Positions 54,763-63,643 of a DNA stretch of 64,000 nt are shown piece after piece. Under the pieces are notes generated by a model. The model saw only the letters and a program-made list of their open reading frames with translations, ran no database searches and had not been told where the DNA came from. The position numbers were made by a program, and so were the translations under genes. The stretch comes from Gimesia fumaroli (lineage in GTDB: Bacteria; Planctomycetota; Planctomycetia; Planctomycetales; Planctomycetaceae), in the NCBI RefSeq assembly GCF_007754425.1, contig NZ_CP037452.1:3571164-3635163 (forward strand), written 5' to 3'. The stretch's first letter is position 1. Every line of letters starts with the position of its first letter.

Positions 54763-56256
54763 ATGGGGAAACCTATCATCGATCGCTGTGTGGATTACAT
54801 GTTTCCCAGCTGGGGGCTGAAACGCGCTCAGGCTCGTGCTTTTCTGGCAAGCTATGACGCTGCTCAAAAGAAACGCGGAAGCAAAGACCGCGGCGGTAAA
54901 CAGAACGGCGGTTCTGGTGACGATCATATCGACCATTATGATTTGTGGACGCTCCGTGAAACGGCGCGTGACCTGGACCGAAATAACGGTCTGGCTATGG
55001 CGATCGTCGATCGCATCATGGAAAACGTGATTAGTTCGACGGGATTCGAGTTGAGACCAAAAACACTTCACGATGATTCCAATAAGCGAATCAAGGAAGA
55101 TTTCGCCTACTGGTTCATACATGAGCTGGACGCCTGCCGGGAATTTAGTGGCTGGTCCTATATGCGGAATGTGTTCCGTTCCTACAAACGCGACGGCGAT
55201 TATTTCCTGCAGTTCCGTACTGCAGGGAATTGTTCGGTCATGGGATTCGAAGGAGATCGAGTGTTGAATCCCAATGGTCAGTTGACCGGGATGACGATCG
55301 GCGGCCTCGAAACCATCAACGGGATCGCCAAAAAAGATGGTGTCAAAAAGTATCTATGGGTAGCTGACAAGGCTCCGACCTCCCCCTATGTTCCTGCTTC
55401 AGACGGAAAAGCGATTCGTGCAGATCGAGTCATTCAGATCTATTCTCCACGTCGTACCACACAGGGACGCGGAATCCCGATCTGTGCCCCCCTCATTCGG
55501 GAAATTGACGATATTGATGACTTGCTGGCCTGGGAACGCCAGGCTGCAAAACTCGCTGCGTCTCAGAACATGGTGGTCAAAACGGAAAATCCGGTTGGGG
55601 CTGCTGAGTGGATGAAGTCCATTTACACCGATCGTGATCAATCGGAGGAACGACTGGAAGAAATTGATCCCCTTTCGCTGAATTATCTCCGCGTCGGTGA
55701 AGAGATCCAGTCGATTCAAAGTAATCGTCCTAACAACACCTTTGAATCGTTTATTCTTCTCCTGAATCGGTATGTGGGGATTCCTCTGGGACTGCCTCTG
55801 GAGCTGGTCTTGCTTGATTTCAGCAAAGTGAATTTTGCCAGCTCCCGTCAGTTACTCAACCAGGCACAACGCCGATTTGAGATTGAACAGGATGATTTTT
55901 CCTGGTTTATGTTCAAGATTTATCAGCTCTGGCTGATGGTGCGAATGGAACGTGGTTTTTACGATCGGGACAAACTCGGTCCCAATCCTTTCAGTCATGT
56001 ATGGGGTTTCCCTGGCTGGCCGTCACCGAATCCGCTTCAGGATGCCCAGGCCTGTGCGTTAGCGATTCAGTATGCATTCGGGTCACGAACCGACTGGAAT
56101 CGGAAACGGGGAGTCAGCCAGGACCAAGTCGAACAGGAACTGGAAAAAGAGAACAAGCAACTGGTTGAAAGAGCGATTCCGGTCAAAGACTCTGTAGAGC
56201 CTCCCAGCCGTCGCACACAAGAGAATCAACCCAGCAAATCACAGGGGGCCGTGTAA
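54763..56256 (+). CDS. Portal protein (lambda gpB family)
   Basis: 497 residues forming the ring through which DNA enters the capsid. Signatures: TLRETARDLDRNNGLAMAIVD at the start, GDYFLQFRTAGN, the DNA-channel-type RVIQIYSPRRTTQGRGIPI, and LLAWERQAAKLAASQNMVVK. It ends in a polar tail (PSRRTQENQPSKSQGAV). The stop overlaps the protease ATG (TAATG). Confidence 0.92.
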   Translation: MGKPIIDRCVDYMFPSWGLKRAQARAFLASYDAAQKKRGSKDRGGKQNGGSGDDHIDHYDLWTLRETARDLDRNNGLAMAIVDRIMENVISSTGFELRPKTLHDDSNKRIKEDFAYWFIHELDACREFSGWSYMRNVFRSYKRDGDYFLQFRTAGNCSVMGFEGDRVLNPNGQLTGMTIGGLETINGIAKKDGVKKYLWVADKAPTSPYVPASDGKAIRADRVIQIYSPRRTTQGRGIPICAPLIREIDDIDDLLAWERQAAKLAASQNMVVKTENPVGAAEWMKSIYTDRDQSEERLEEIDPLSLNYLRVGEEIQSIQSNRPNNTFESFILLLNRYVGIPLGLPLELVLLDFSKVNFASSRQLLNQAQRRFEIEQDDFSWFMFKIYQLWLMVRMERGFYDRDKLGPNPFSHVWGFPGWPSPNPLQDAQACALAIQYAFGSRTDWNRKRGVSQDQVEQELEKENKQLVERAIPVKDSVEPPSRRTQENQPSKSQGAV

Positions 56257-57158
56257 TGGACGTCTCAATGCCTCCCGGAGAATGGTTGCTGCTTCCGGCT
56301 GCCATCGATGAATTGTTGGTGATGCATCAGCAGTTCCAGCAAATGTTTCGAGAAAAAGAAGAAGCGTTTCTTGACGAGCAGTCTGAACAGGATGATGTTG
56401 ATTTGTCGGACTGTCTGATCATTGAGAATGTCGCGATTGTCCCCCTGCACGGGGTAATGGTTCGACATTCAAACTGGATGACTCGCTGGTTTGGTGCCAC
56501 ATCAACAGAAGAATATGCCGGCAAGATCGAATCCCTGGCTAAACGGGAGGGAATCGATCACATCATTCAGGACGTGAGATCTCCCGGAGGTGTGGTTGAT
56601 GGTCTGGATGAAGCCTGGGAACGGATCAGAGAAGTCCGGAAACAAGTCGCAATCACATCCATCTGTAACGAATTGATGGCCTCGGCGGCCGTTTATCTCG
56701 GTTCCTGTGCAGATGAGATCATTGTCACACGAAACAGTCTCTCCGGATCGATCGGCGTGATCCTGGAACGAATGGACTGGTCTAAGCGTGAAGCCGAGAT
56801 GGGAATCAAAACGAATGTGATCACGTCCGGGAAATTTAAGGCGGCCTTTCATCCGTCCGTACCGTTCAATTCCGAATACGAATCTATTTTGCAGAACCGA
56901 TCTGATCGCATCTATCAAACCTTCATCCAGGTCGTAGCAGAAAATCGGAAAACATCAGCTGAAGACGTGATCGACAATATGGCTGATGCGCGAATTTTCA
57001 CGGGGCAGGAAGCCGTAGACGTAGGACTGGCAGATCGTGTCGGTTCATTAAAACAACTGGTCGCCGAATTAACGGGACCGAACAATACTCAACCCTTTAA
57101 TTATGGAGACGAAAATCATGGCGAAGACGACTACTACGCCCGATTCATCGAAAGCTGA
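56256..57158 (+). CDS. S49-family head maturation protease
   Basis: 300 residues of the SppA/lambda gpC type. IVPLHGVMVRHSNWM opens the core, QDVRSPGGVVDG follows, and the catalytic Ser is in the ELMASAAVYLGS segment, with SLSGSIGVI and the Lys in SGKFKAAFHPSV completing a Ser-Lys pair. It would cleave scaffold and capsid during head maturation. The scaffold-type gene starts inside its 3' end. Confidence 0.92.
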   Translation: MDVSMPPGEWLLLPAAIDELLVMHQQFQQMFREKEEAFLDEQSEQDDVDLSDCLIIENVAIVPLHGVMVRHSNWMTRWFGATSTEEYAGKIESLAKREGIDHIIQDVRSPGGVVDGLDEAWERIREVRKQVAITSICNELMASAAVYLGSCADEIIVTRNSLSGSIGVILERMDWSKREAEMGIKTNVITSGKFKAAFHPSVPFNSEYESILQNRSDRIYQTFIQVVAENRKTSAEDVIDNMADARIFTGQEAVDVGLADRVGSLKQLVAELTGPNNTQPFNYGDENHGEDDYYARFIES

Positions 57159-57681
57159 AGCCGAACCCAAGGAAGGAGCCAAGCAGGAAACACTGGTCGA
57201 GCGAACTCCCGTTGGGCTGTCAGCTGAGCAAATGAAAAAGTCAAACCCGGAAGCCGTTCAACGAATGCAGGAAGAAGCGGCCAGCAAAGCCAAAAAGGAA
57301 TCGGCGAAGGCTTTGTCTGAAATGAAAGCAGCGTTCTCCGACGATCTGGAATTCGCGATCGCAGCCCATTCCGAAGGACTCAGCGTCGAACAGGCCAAAG
57401 CGAAACGTTACGACGCTGTGATCAAAGAAAACCAGAACCTGAAAGCAGAAAACGCCAATTTCAAACAGGATTCAGAGGACCTGGAGATTAAGTTTGCACC
57501 AGCTGGTGAAAAGACCAGCTCGGCACCTGATGAGGAACTTTCGGCGGAAGCGATCGAGAACGCTGCTGCCGACGCCTGGAACAAATTATCTCAAGCCGAG
57601 AAGGCCGAGTTCGGTAATGTCAAAACGGCATTCTTTGCTTATTACAAAATGAACCCGGACGAATTCAAACAGAATAAGTAA
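57118..57681 (+). CDS. Scaffold-like protein
   Basis: 187 residues from ATG 57118 (GGAG nine bases upstream), overlapping the protease by 41 bases in another frame. Ala/Glu/Lys-rich and helical: SNPEAVQRMQEEAASKAKKE, then AVIKENQNLKAENANFKQDS, a coiled-coil. Such charged helical proteins next to a S49 protease are typical capsid scaffolds (like lambda Nu3). Confidence 0.7.
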   Translation: MAKTTTTPDSSKAEAEPKEGAKQETLVERTPVGLSAEQMKKSNPEAVQRMQEEAASKAKKESAKALSEMKAAFSDDLEFAIAAHSEGLSVEQAKAKRYDAVIKENQNLKAENANFKQDSEDLEIKFAPAGEKTSSAPDEELSAEAIENAAADAWNKLSQAEKAEFGNVKTAFFAYYKMNPDEFKQNK

Positions 57682-57762
57682 TTCTCTGTACGATTCGTTT
57701 TGTTGTATTCGAAAAGGAATTCTGGAACTGGTTAACAGTTCTCTTCAATAAGGATATTGATC

Positions 57763-58554
57763 ATGACTGCATTAGCAGAAGACAAACAGTGGATAGAGTC
57801 ACTGGGAAATGAAGCAGATTTCCCTATGGCGGCATCCACTCTGGTTTATCAGGGCTCAATCGTCGGCCTGAATACAAGCGGCTATGCGCGCCCGTTTGTC
57901 ATCGGCGATAAGTTCGCCGGCATCACGCTGGAAGGTCGGAACAACAGTAGTGGATCCAATGGTGATTTGAATGTCTGTTGTTTGCGCGGCAAATTCTATC
58001 TGGAAGCATCTCTTTCTGGTGTCGCTTTAACCGATGCTGTGATCGAGGCTCCGGTCTATGCTCAGGACTCCGGAACACTTTCTTTGCGGTCCGGTTTCCG
58101 AATTGGAAAAGTCGTCGCTTACCTGAGCTCCGGAAAGGCCCTGGTTGAATTCGATACGAATCCGCAATTTAACGTGCTCGCTGAGACCGTTGCTTTTGGA
58201 GATTTCACGGACGTTGATGCGACTGGGTACATCGATTTTTCAAATTCGATCCCTGAAGGATCACTCGTTTTAGGCTGGCAAGCTGACGTGAAAACCGGTT
58301 TCACTGGCAATACTACAGCAGTAGTCCAGGTAGGGGAATCAGGGAACGTCGACCGATTCTCTGCGAAACCAGACAGTAGCTGTGTCGCTGCAGATGTGGT
58401 GGGGACTGCAGCGGCTGCCGTTTCTGCCAATCAGGGATACTTGGCTTCTGCGGTGACACCTCGGGTTACTGTTACTGGTGCGGATGACTTCAGCAGTATT
58501 ACGGCCGGTGAGATGGATATCAAAATCCTGTATATCCCTGCTCTGCGCGTCTGA
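57763..58554 (+). CDS. Capsid decoration protein (DUF2190-like N-part)
   Basis: About 263 residues from ATG 57763 (AAGGA nine bases upstream). N-terminal half is DUF2190-like: VYQGSIVGLNTSGYARPFV, then GDKFAGITLEG and VIEAPVYAQDSGTLSL. The C-terminal half is an extra beta-rich domain (FGDFTDVDATGYIDF, TAVVQVGES) that could form a spike on the head. Lies between scaffold and major capsid genes. Confidence 0.75.
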   Translation: MTALAEDKQWIESLGNEADFPMAASTLVYQGSIVGLNTSGYARPFVIGDKFAGITLEGRNNSSGSNGDLNVCCLRGKFYLEASLSGVALTDAVIEAPVYAQDSGTLSLRSGFRIGKVVAYLSSGKALVEFDTNPQFNVLAETVAFGDFTDVDATGYIDFSNSIPEGSLVLGWQADVKTGFTGNTTAVVQVGESGNVDRFSAKPDSSCVAADVVGTAAAAVSANQGYLASAVTPRVTVTGADDFSSITAGEMDIKILYIPALRV

Positions 58555-58634
58555 TCTTTTACCAGTTCTATAGTTCTAATTCTGTCCCTTATCGAAAGCG
58601 GGCAGAGAATTTCAAATAATAGAGGAGATTAAAG

Positions 58635-59600
58635 ATGAGTCACTCACCGACAAGAGGCGGTGTTGCCAAACTGGGAGAACGCGGGATCCGCGCTTTCTTT
58701 TATGAAGGTCTGCAGGGACTTCAGAAAACCGGATGGGTAGACCGTGTATCTACTCTCTACGATTCAGATCAGGAAGTAGAAGACTATCACGGTATTGGAC
58801 ATGTTCCTGCGATGCGTGAATCGAGGAACGGACGAAACGCCGAACAGTTGTCGCACTTCAATTATGAGATTCGAAATGTTGATTTCGATGCGACGATTCG
58901 TGTCAAAAAACATGAAATGAAGCGAGATAAGGTTGGTCTGATCCGAAAACGCGTGAATGAACTGGCCGGTTCAAGTCAAAAAAACTGGGCAAGATTGATC
59001 TCCAATCTGCAAATCAATGGAGAGAGTGCTCAGTGTTATGACAAGAAAATGTACTTTGCCAAGAATCACCAGGAAGGCAAAAGCCCGGTTCAGTCCAATC
59101 TGATCGATGCATCAGATTACCTTGCTCTGAATGTGGCAGACGCAACCGATCCCACTGCTGCCGAGTTGATGAAAGTATTTATGAAATGCATTCAGCATCT
59201 CTACAGTTTGAAAGACGACCAGAATGAACCACGAAATGAGGATGCAATGAAATTCATTGCATTCGTTCCGATCAGTATGTGGGGGGAATCTTATACCACG
59301 ATCACTTCGAAGAATCTAGCAGTGGTCGGAGGAGGTAACCAAGACAATCCGCTTCCAGATGCGGAGTTCAGCCTGGAAGTGGTTCCGAATCCGAGACTGA
59401 CTTTTGAATCTGACCTGATTGTTTCGATCGATGATGGCAGTTCGTATATTCGCCAGGAAGAAGAACCGCTTGATCTGGTGATCCTGGGAGAAGACTCAGA
59501 CCACTACTATTTCAACAAGGAAATCATGGTCTCAGCAGAATCAACCAGAAACGTTGGTTATGGTCTTTGGAGCAGTTCTGTCAAAGCTCAACTGAGCTAA
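58635..59600 (+). CDS. Major capsid protein (Mu gpT-like)
   Basis: 321 residues, HK97 fold expected. Hints of the Mu gpT family: FFYEGLQGLQKTGWVDRVST, YHGIGHVPAMRESRNGRNAE, and IRVKKHEMKRDKVGLIRKRV. The C-terminal half has FIAFVPISMWGESY and NPLPDAEFSLEVVPNPRL. Strong site AGAGGAG upstream. Followed by a hairpin (59616-59665). Confidence 0.9.
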   Translation: MSHSPTRGGVAKLGERGIRAFFYEGLQGLQKTGWVDRVSTLYDSDQEVEDYHGIGHVPAMRESRNGRNAEQLSHFNYEIRNVDFDATIRVKKHEMKRDKVGLIRKRVNELAGSSQKNWARLISNLQINGESAQCYDKKMYFAKNHQEGKSPVQSNLIDASDYLALNVADATDPTAAELMKVFMKCIQHLYSLKDDQNEPRNEDAMKFIAFVPISMWGESYTTITSKNLAVVGGGNQDNPLPDAEFSLEVVPNPRLTFESDLIVSIDDGSSYIRQEEEPLDLVILGEDSDHYYFNKEIMVSAESTRNVGYGLWSSSVKAQLS

Positions 59601-59615
59601 AACCTTTTGAATTAG

Positions 59616-59665
59616 CCGGAATGATTCCGGTTGACCAGGTGACACGGATGTTACCTGGTTCTCAA
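59616..59665 (+). terminator. Paired hairpins after the capsid gene
   Basis: CCGGAA-TGA-TTCCGG (59618-59632), then ACCAGGT...ACCTGGT spanning 59634-59659. The second resembles a widened copy of the 32-nt family (GGT...TTACC) with an 8-base loop and a mismatch. They lie 16 to 60 bases past the capsid stop; possibly a partial terminator or transcript boundary. Confidence 0.55.
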
Positions 59666-59705
59666 TCTCACATTCACTTCTTTCACAACCCACGGAGGGG
59701 ACTCA

Positions 59706-60482
59706 ATGAAAACGTTTCTCGTTTTACCAGCTCTACTCATCGCGATCGGCGTCTGCTGTTTGATTGATAGTCCATCGAACGCGCACAACAACTCTGATCA
59801 ATTCAAAATGCCTGTTGTACAGGCCTCACCAGCTGCTCAACCAGCTCGGGCGAAGAAACAGCCCACACTTTACATTCTCACCAGGCAAGACTGCGCTCCC
59901 TGCAAACGATTCGAGGGGGAAGTCGTCAGCCGAAGCGAGCGGGCGAAGTGGTTACTCAAGAACTACAAAGTCCTGCTGATCGACGTCGCCGGATTTCCTG
60001 CGGTCATGGACCGGGGAGGCACGCAATTCACCTGGCCAGACGGCTGCTGGAATAAAGGCAGTTCCCCGCTCCGGGCATTAACGGACGAGCTCGGGTTTAA
60101 GAAGGAGAAACAAAAAGTGGGCATCAAAGATCTAATGCAAGCAAATGCCGACCTGGTGTTGTCGGATGCGTCCGGAATCGCCGACGACGTGAAAGTCTAT
60201 CCCGAATCAGGATCCCCGTTCACGGTCAAAGGGGACTTCCTGGAAGATGATGCCGAAGGCCTGCGCGTCGATAAGAATGCGGAATCACAGCCTCGAATGG
60301 CAATTGTCGATTTACCTCGAGTTGCCAACGGCACGGCTTTCAATCCGGAAAACGGCTGGCGATTTCTGATTAACGGAGAGACCTGGTCTTTTAATGGGTT
60401 CCAAGGCAAGGACGCCAACGTACAAACCGTACTCCTGACGATCAGCGATATCAAACGGAATACAGGCCGCGTTCACTTTTAG
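59706..60482 (+). CDS. Thioredoxin-like protein fused to a head-tail joining protein
   Basis: 258 residues. Signal peptide KTFLVLPALLIAIGVCCLI, linker, then a thioredoxin-fold segment (residues ~53-135) with active-site-type QDCAPCKRF. From residue ~138 the sequence reads VGIKDLMQANADLVLSDASG, like lambda FII-type joining proteins, and ends NTGRVHF. An internal GTG at 60117 has GAAGGAG nine bases upstream and would start exactly at this second domain. So two products are possible: an exported redox protein and an intracellular connector. AGAG-free but typical spacing to next gene. Confidence 0.75.
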   Translation: MKTFLVLPALLIAIGVCCLIDSPSNAHNNSDQFKMPVVQASPAAQPARAKKQPTLYILTRQDCAPCKRFEGEVVSRSERAKWLLKNYKVLLIDVAGFPAVMDRGGTQFTWPDGCWNKGSSPLRALTDELGFKKEKQKVGIKDLMQANADLVLSDASGIADDVKVYPESGSPFTVKGDFLEDDAEGLRVDKNAESQPRMAIVDLPRVANGTAFNPENGWRFLINGETWSFNGFQGKDANVQTVLLTISDIKRNTGRVHF

Positions 60483-60491
60483 GAGCCCCTC

Positions 60492-60998
60492 ATGCCCGAC
60501 GTCACACCAACAGGTCCACTATCCATTCCGTTTGCACAGACGGCGATTCTACTCGCTGACTGTCTAACATTAAGGACTGCTTGCGGTGTGGCGTCGGTTT
60601 CAGAAATGGAAGAGAAGATTCACTTTCCCTACTACGACCAGGGAATTGACGGCAATAACTGGCCGATTCCTGGCGTGATCATCAACGACGATGACTGGGG
60701 AGAGCAGTTCATGAATCGCAATCTGGATCAGGGAGGCTCGCTCCAGGTGACGTTCTGTTTTGAGCCAAATCCGGATTATGAGGACGATCCCAAAAATCAG
60801 ATTCTCGATTTTCGAAATAAACTCGGTGAAGTCCTGAAAGAAGTACTGAAAAAATCAAACACACCGAACCCGACTAACGGGTTCAGTTACCTGCACGTGA
60901 CGAAATGGGAGAAATCCAGCACTCCCCTGTTATTAGATGATCCCAAGTATGCATCAAAACCACTGATGCATGCTGCGTTTACTTTTCATTGGGTTTAA
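60492..60998 (+). CDS. Minor tail/tail-completion protein
   Basis: 168 residues: GPLSIPFAQTAILLADCLTL, then an Asp-rich middle (GVIINDDDWGEQFMNRNL) and beta-rich end (GFSYLHVTKWEKSSTP). Position after the connector and AGGAG upstream suggest a tail terminator or completion factor (gpU-like); no firm family. Confidence 0.6.
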   Translation: MPDVTPTGPLSIPFAQTAILLADCLTLRTACGVASVSEMEEKIHFPYYDQGIDGNNWPIPGVIINDDDWGEQFMNRNLDQGGSLQVTFCFEPNPDYEDDPKNQILDFRNKLGEVLKEVLKKSNTPNPTNGFSYLHVTKWEKSSTPLLLDDPKYASKPLMHAAFTFHWV

Positions 60999-61553
60999 AT
61001 GGCCGGTCCTACCGTATCTGTGACTGTCGATTATCCACGCGATCCCGCTTTGTATCAGCGCGACCACGGTCGCTTTCTGCGCGAGGCGAATCGACATGCG
61101 GCCGTTTATCACCATCGGCACCACATCCCGCGTCACTTCCAGTCGTTCGCGGCTGCCAAGTATGGATATGCGAAACGGCGATCGTTTGTCGGTCGCAAAT
61201 CGTATCAGGACCTCAAAAACCGGCTCGGCCTGCCTCCGCTCGTTTCTCCCCGTCTGACGGGCGGACAGACACAACGCCAGGTCACCACAATGAGACAAGT
61301 CACAGCGACACAAAAACGCAGCCGGCTGATCATGCGACTCCCCTTCCGCGGCGGTACCGGCCGGTTCCGAACGCAGCCCGGACAACGTGAGTTGTCAGTC
61401 AATCAAAAGGTAGTCCTGCAGATTATCAGTGAAATCGAGACGATTGCTCCTGACGAACAACGCACCATCAACAGCGAAATTCACAGACATTACGCGATGC
61501 AGGCGAACAAGCCAGGCGTCCGCAAACGAAAACGATTTGGAGGCAGATCATGA
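60999..61553 (+). CDS. Basic tail-region protein
   Basis: 184 residues, strongly basic with many Arg/His: DHGRFLREANRHAAVYHHRH, then RLTGGQTQRQVTTMRQVTAT and RGGTGRFRTQPGQREL. ATG 60999 follows the previous stop directly. Position suggests a head-tail connector or tail-completion role; no family is recognised with confidence. Confidence 0.6.
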   Translation: MAGPTVSVTVDYPRDPALYQRDHGRFLREANRHAAVYHHRHHIPRHFQSFAAAKYGYAKRRSFVGRKSYQDLKNRLGLPPLVSPRLTGGQTQRQVTTMRQVTATQKRSRLIMRLPFRGGTGRFRTQPGQRELSVNQKVVLQIISEIETIAPDEQRTINSEIHRHYAMQANKPGVRKRKRFGGRS

Positions 61554-62446
61554 CACTGGGCGCAATGCAGAACTATGTAATCTATCCAGCCGTGTTCGAT
61601 TCATTGACCGTGAATCATATGCTCAGCATCGGATTTTCGTCCAATATCCAGAAGCTGATTGCGATGGCCGGCGGGAGTCCCGATCCTGCTCTGATCGCCG
61701 AAGTCGCTCGCGAGAACGAAATCCGGATGTCGACGGGGGATATCGGGACTGTATTGACAGCGGTCTCCCCGACGAACGCTCTTCTGGTAACCTCTTCAGG
61801 AGAAATCCAGTTCCAGCAACGCGCCGACGGGGGTACTTACAAAACCACGGCTGAGCACGTTACGCTCAATTCAACGCGGGGGATGCTGCTCCCGCGAACG
61901 ATTAGCAGTAGCCAGGACTCACAGGAAGCAGCTTCTCTGGAATTGTCCTACATTCCATTCCGCGTCGGTTCGAATGCGCCGTTTGTGGTGAATGTAGATC
62001 AGACGCTCACTGGGGCGCCGGCAGTCAACGTGCTCTACAAACAGGGGCCGATTGTCTTTGAGAACACGTTACTCTTAGACATTCAGGACATGAGTACCGA
62101 CTTCGGTCTCACGTTCAATCACTGGCGCGGATCCGGAGACATCGCAGCCACGACGGGATCGATCACCAAACGTGAACCGAAAATGGAATTCACTGGCCGC
62201 AATCTGAAGCTGCTGAACTCGATTGGTGGTGGGCTGGTCGGGATGACCAACGGTATCACGCAGTATTACCGCCGCATTGGTTACGCCGACGCGTCGAATA
62301 ACCATATCGCCATTACGTTCAGTTCCGGCGTCTATGAAGTGACCGACGTTTCCGGCCAAGGTGAAAACTCGGTCGATCAGAAAGTAACCGTCTCAGGAGT
62401 CGGGACGATCTCCGTCAGTCTGACTTCCGCCATCCCATCAAGTTAA
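61550..62446 (+). CDS. Probable major tail tube protein
   Basis: 298 residues: MTLGAMQNYVIYPAVFDSL, beta-rich throughout (IGTVLTAVSPTNALLVTSSG, MLLPRTISSSQDSQEAASLE) with an Ig-like C-terminal part (ITFSSGVYEVTDVSGQGENS). ATG overlaps the preceding stop (ATGA). Size and place fit a tail tube subunit with an added domain. Confidence 0.65.
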   Translation: MTLGAMQNYVIYPAVFDSLTVNHMLSIGFSSNIQKLIAMAGGSPDPALIAEVARENEIRMSTGDIGTVLTAVSPTNALLVTSSGEIQFQQRADGGTYKTTAEHVTLNSTRGMLLPRTISSSQDSQEAASLELSYIPFRVGSNAPFVVNVDQTLTGAPAVNVLYKQGPIVFENTLLLDIQDMSTDFGLTFNHWRGSGDIAATTGSITKREPKMEFTGRNLKLLNSIGGGLVGMTNGITQYYRRIGYADASNNHIAITFSSGVYEVTDVSGQGENSVDQKVTVSGVGTISVSLTSAIPSS

Positions 62447-62458
62447 CAGGAGCGAATA

Positions 62459-62848
62459 ATGCCAATCCAAACCATCAACCAGGACTGGTCTTCTGGCAAT
62501 TTACCACCCTTGTCCCGGCAGATTGTAGTTACTGCCGATTCTGAGGCGAATGCCGAGATTGCAGTTGCCGATTCATCAACCGACCTGGCCATCAATCTTG
62601 CGATCGACGTCTCGGCGCTCAAGCTGCTTTACATGGTCAGTGATCAGGATCTGATTGTCGAAACCAACGACGGTACGACTCCCGACGACACGATCACACT
62701 CAAAGCCGGCAAGCCGCTCGTCTGGCACGAGGACTGCGGTTACACGAACCCACTCGGAACCGATGTGACGGCGTTCTTTGCCACGAATGCCAGCGGAGGC
62801 GACGCCACTCTCCATATCAAAACTTTACAGGATGCCACTCCCTCATGA
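62459..62848 (+). CDS. Small beta-rich virion-type protein
   Basis: 129 residues: QTINQDWSSGNLPPLSRQIV, alternating strands (LAINLAIDVSALKLLYMVSD), ending in an Ig-like strand pattern. AGGAG lies before ATG 62459. Likely a tail accessory protein; it overlaps the next gene by four bases (ATGA). Confidence 0.6.
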   Translation: MPIQTINQDWSSGNLPPLSRQIVVTADSEANAEIAVADSSTDLAINLAIDVSALKLLYMVSDQDLIVETNDGTTPDDTITLKAGKPLVWHEDCGYTNPLGTDVTAFFATNASGGDATLHIKTLQDATPS

Positions 62849-63543
62849 TTAGTTATTTCATCCCGCACAAAAACGCATCGAATCCCGACCACTTACGCGA
62901 GGTCGGTTTGGAAATGCTGCTGAGAGAGGGCGATGATGGCCCTCACTTTGCTGATCTGGCCGGGACGGGTCCGGGCGGGAAACCCGGCCAGATCATCAGC
63001 TGGACGGGTGACGGCCTGGCGTATCTTCCGGAGCAGCAGGACTGGATTCCGGCGATACCTGATCCCGCACGCAATCTACCGGCCGAACGATATTGGATCG
63101 GAACGAACAAAGGACAGAAACCAACACCCCTCGATTTGATGCGTCTGCCGAAGATCACGTTTGATGGCTTCCCATTGCAATTGGGAGACGGGAATACGTG
63201 GGTTCTTCCGAATGCCCTGCGCATGCCGCATTATATGGGTCTGAATGAGCGCGGAGAGTTGGACCGCTTCCCAGTTGCCAGTTGCAAGCCGCTCTATGAT
63301 CGGACGCTCTGGGCTCTGGAGCATGCCGAAGCGGTGTTTCGAGAGGAAAAGGAATTAGACGAGAAAGCTGCATTTAATTATGTCGTAGAAATGCTGGCCG
63401 TTAATTACCGGATCTGTCCTCAGATCGTTTCCTTGTTGCAACTGTTCAATGATGAGAATCTGTTTGGAGCGATGTGTAAAACAACTGACCTCGAACAATT
63501 ATTTCAGATACGCGAGGAGTTAAAAAAAAACAGTTCAGTCTGA
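62845..63543 (+). CDS. Tail-region protein (possible assembly chaperone)
   Basis: 232 residues: MISYFIPHKNASNPDHLREV, then a Pro/Gly-rich middle and a helical C-terminus (ALEHAEAVFREEKELDEKAAF). It lies between tail tube and tape measure, where lambda-like phages encode tail chaperones. No -1 shift partner is clear, so the role is a guess. Confidence 0.5.
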   Translation: MISYFIPHKNASNPDHLREVGLEMLLREGDDGPHFADLAGTGPGGKPGQIISWTGDGLAYLPEQQDWIPAIPDPARNLPAERYWIGTNKGQKPTPLDLMRLPKITFDGFPLQLGDGNTWVLPNALRMPHYMGLNERGELDRFPVASCKPLYDRTLWALEHAEAVFREEKELDEKAAFNYVVEMLAVNYRICPQIVSLLQLFNDENLFGAMCKTTDLEQLFQIREELKKNSSV

Positions 63544-63643
63544 ATCCCCTCTGGTTACACGCCGTCGCATTCTCCCGCGGTCAAGTAGCCAATCCGACAC
63601 TTTCTGATTACGTTCTACTTCAGTTTGTAAAATAGGTTTCCAG

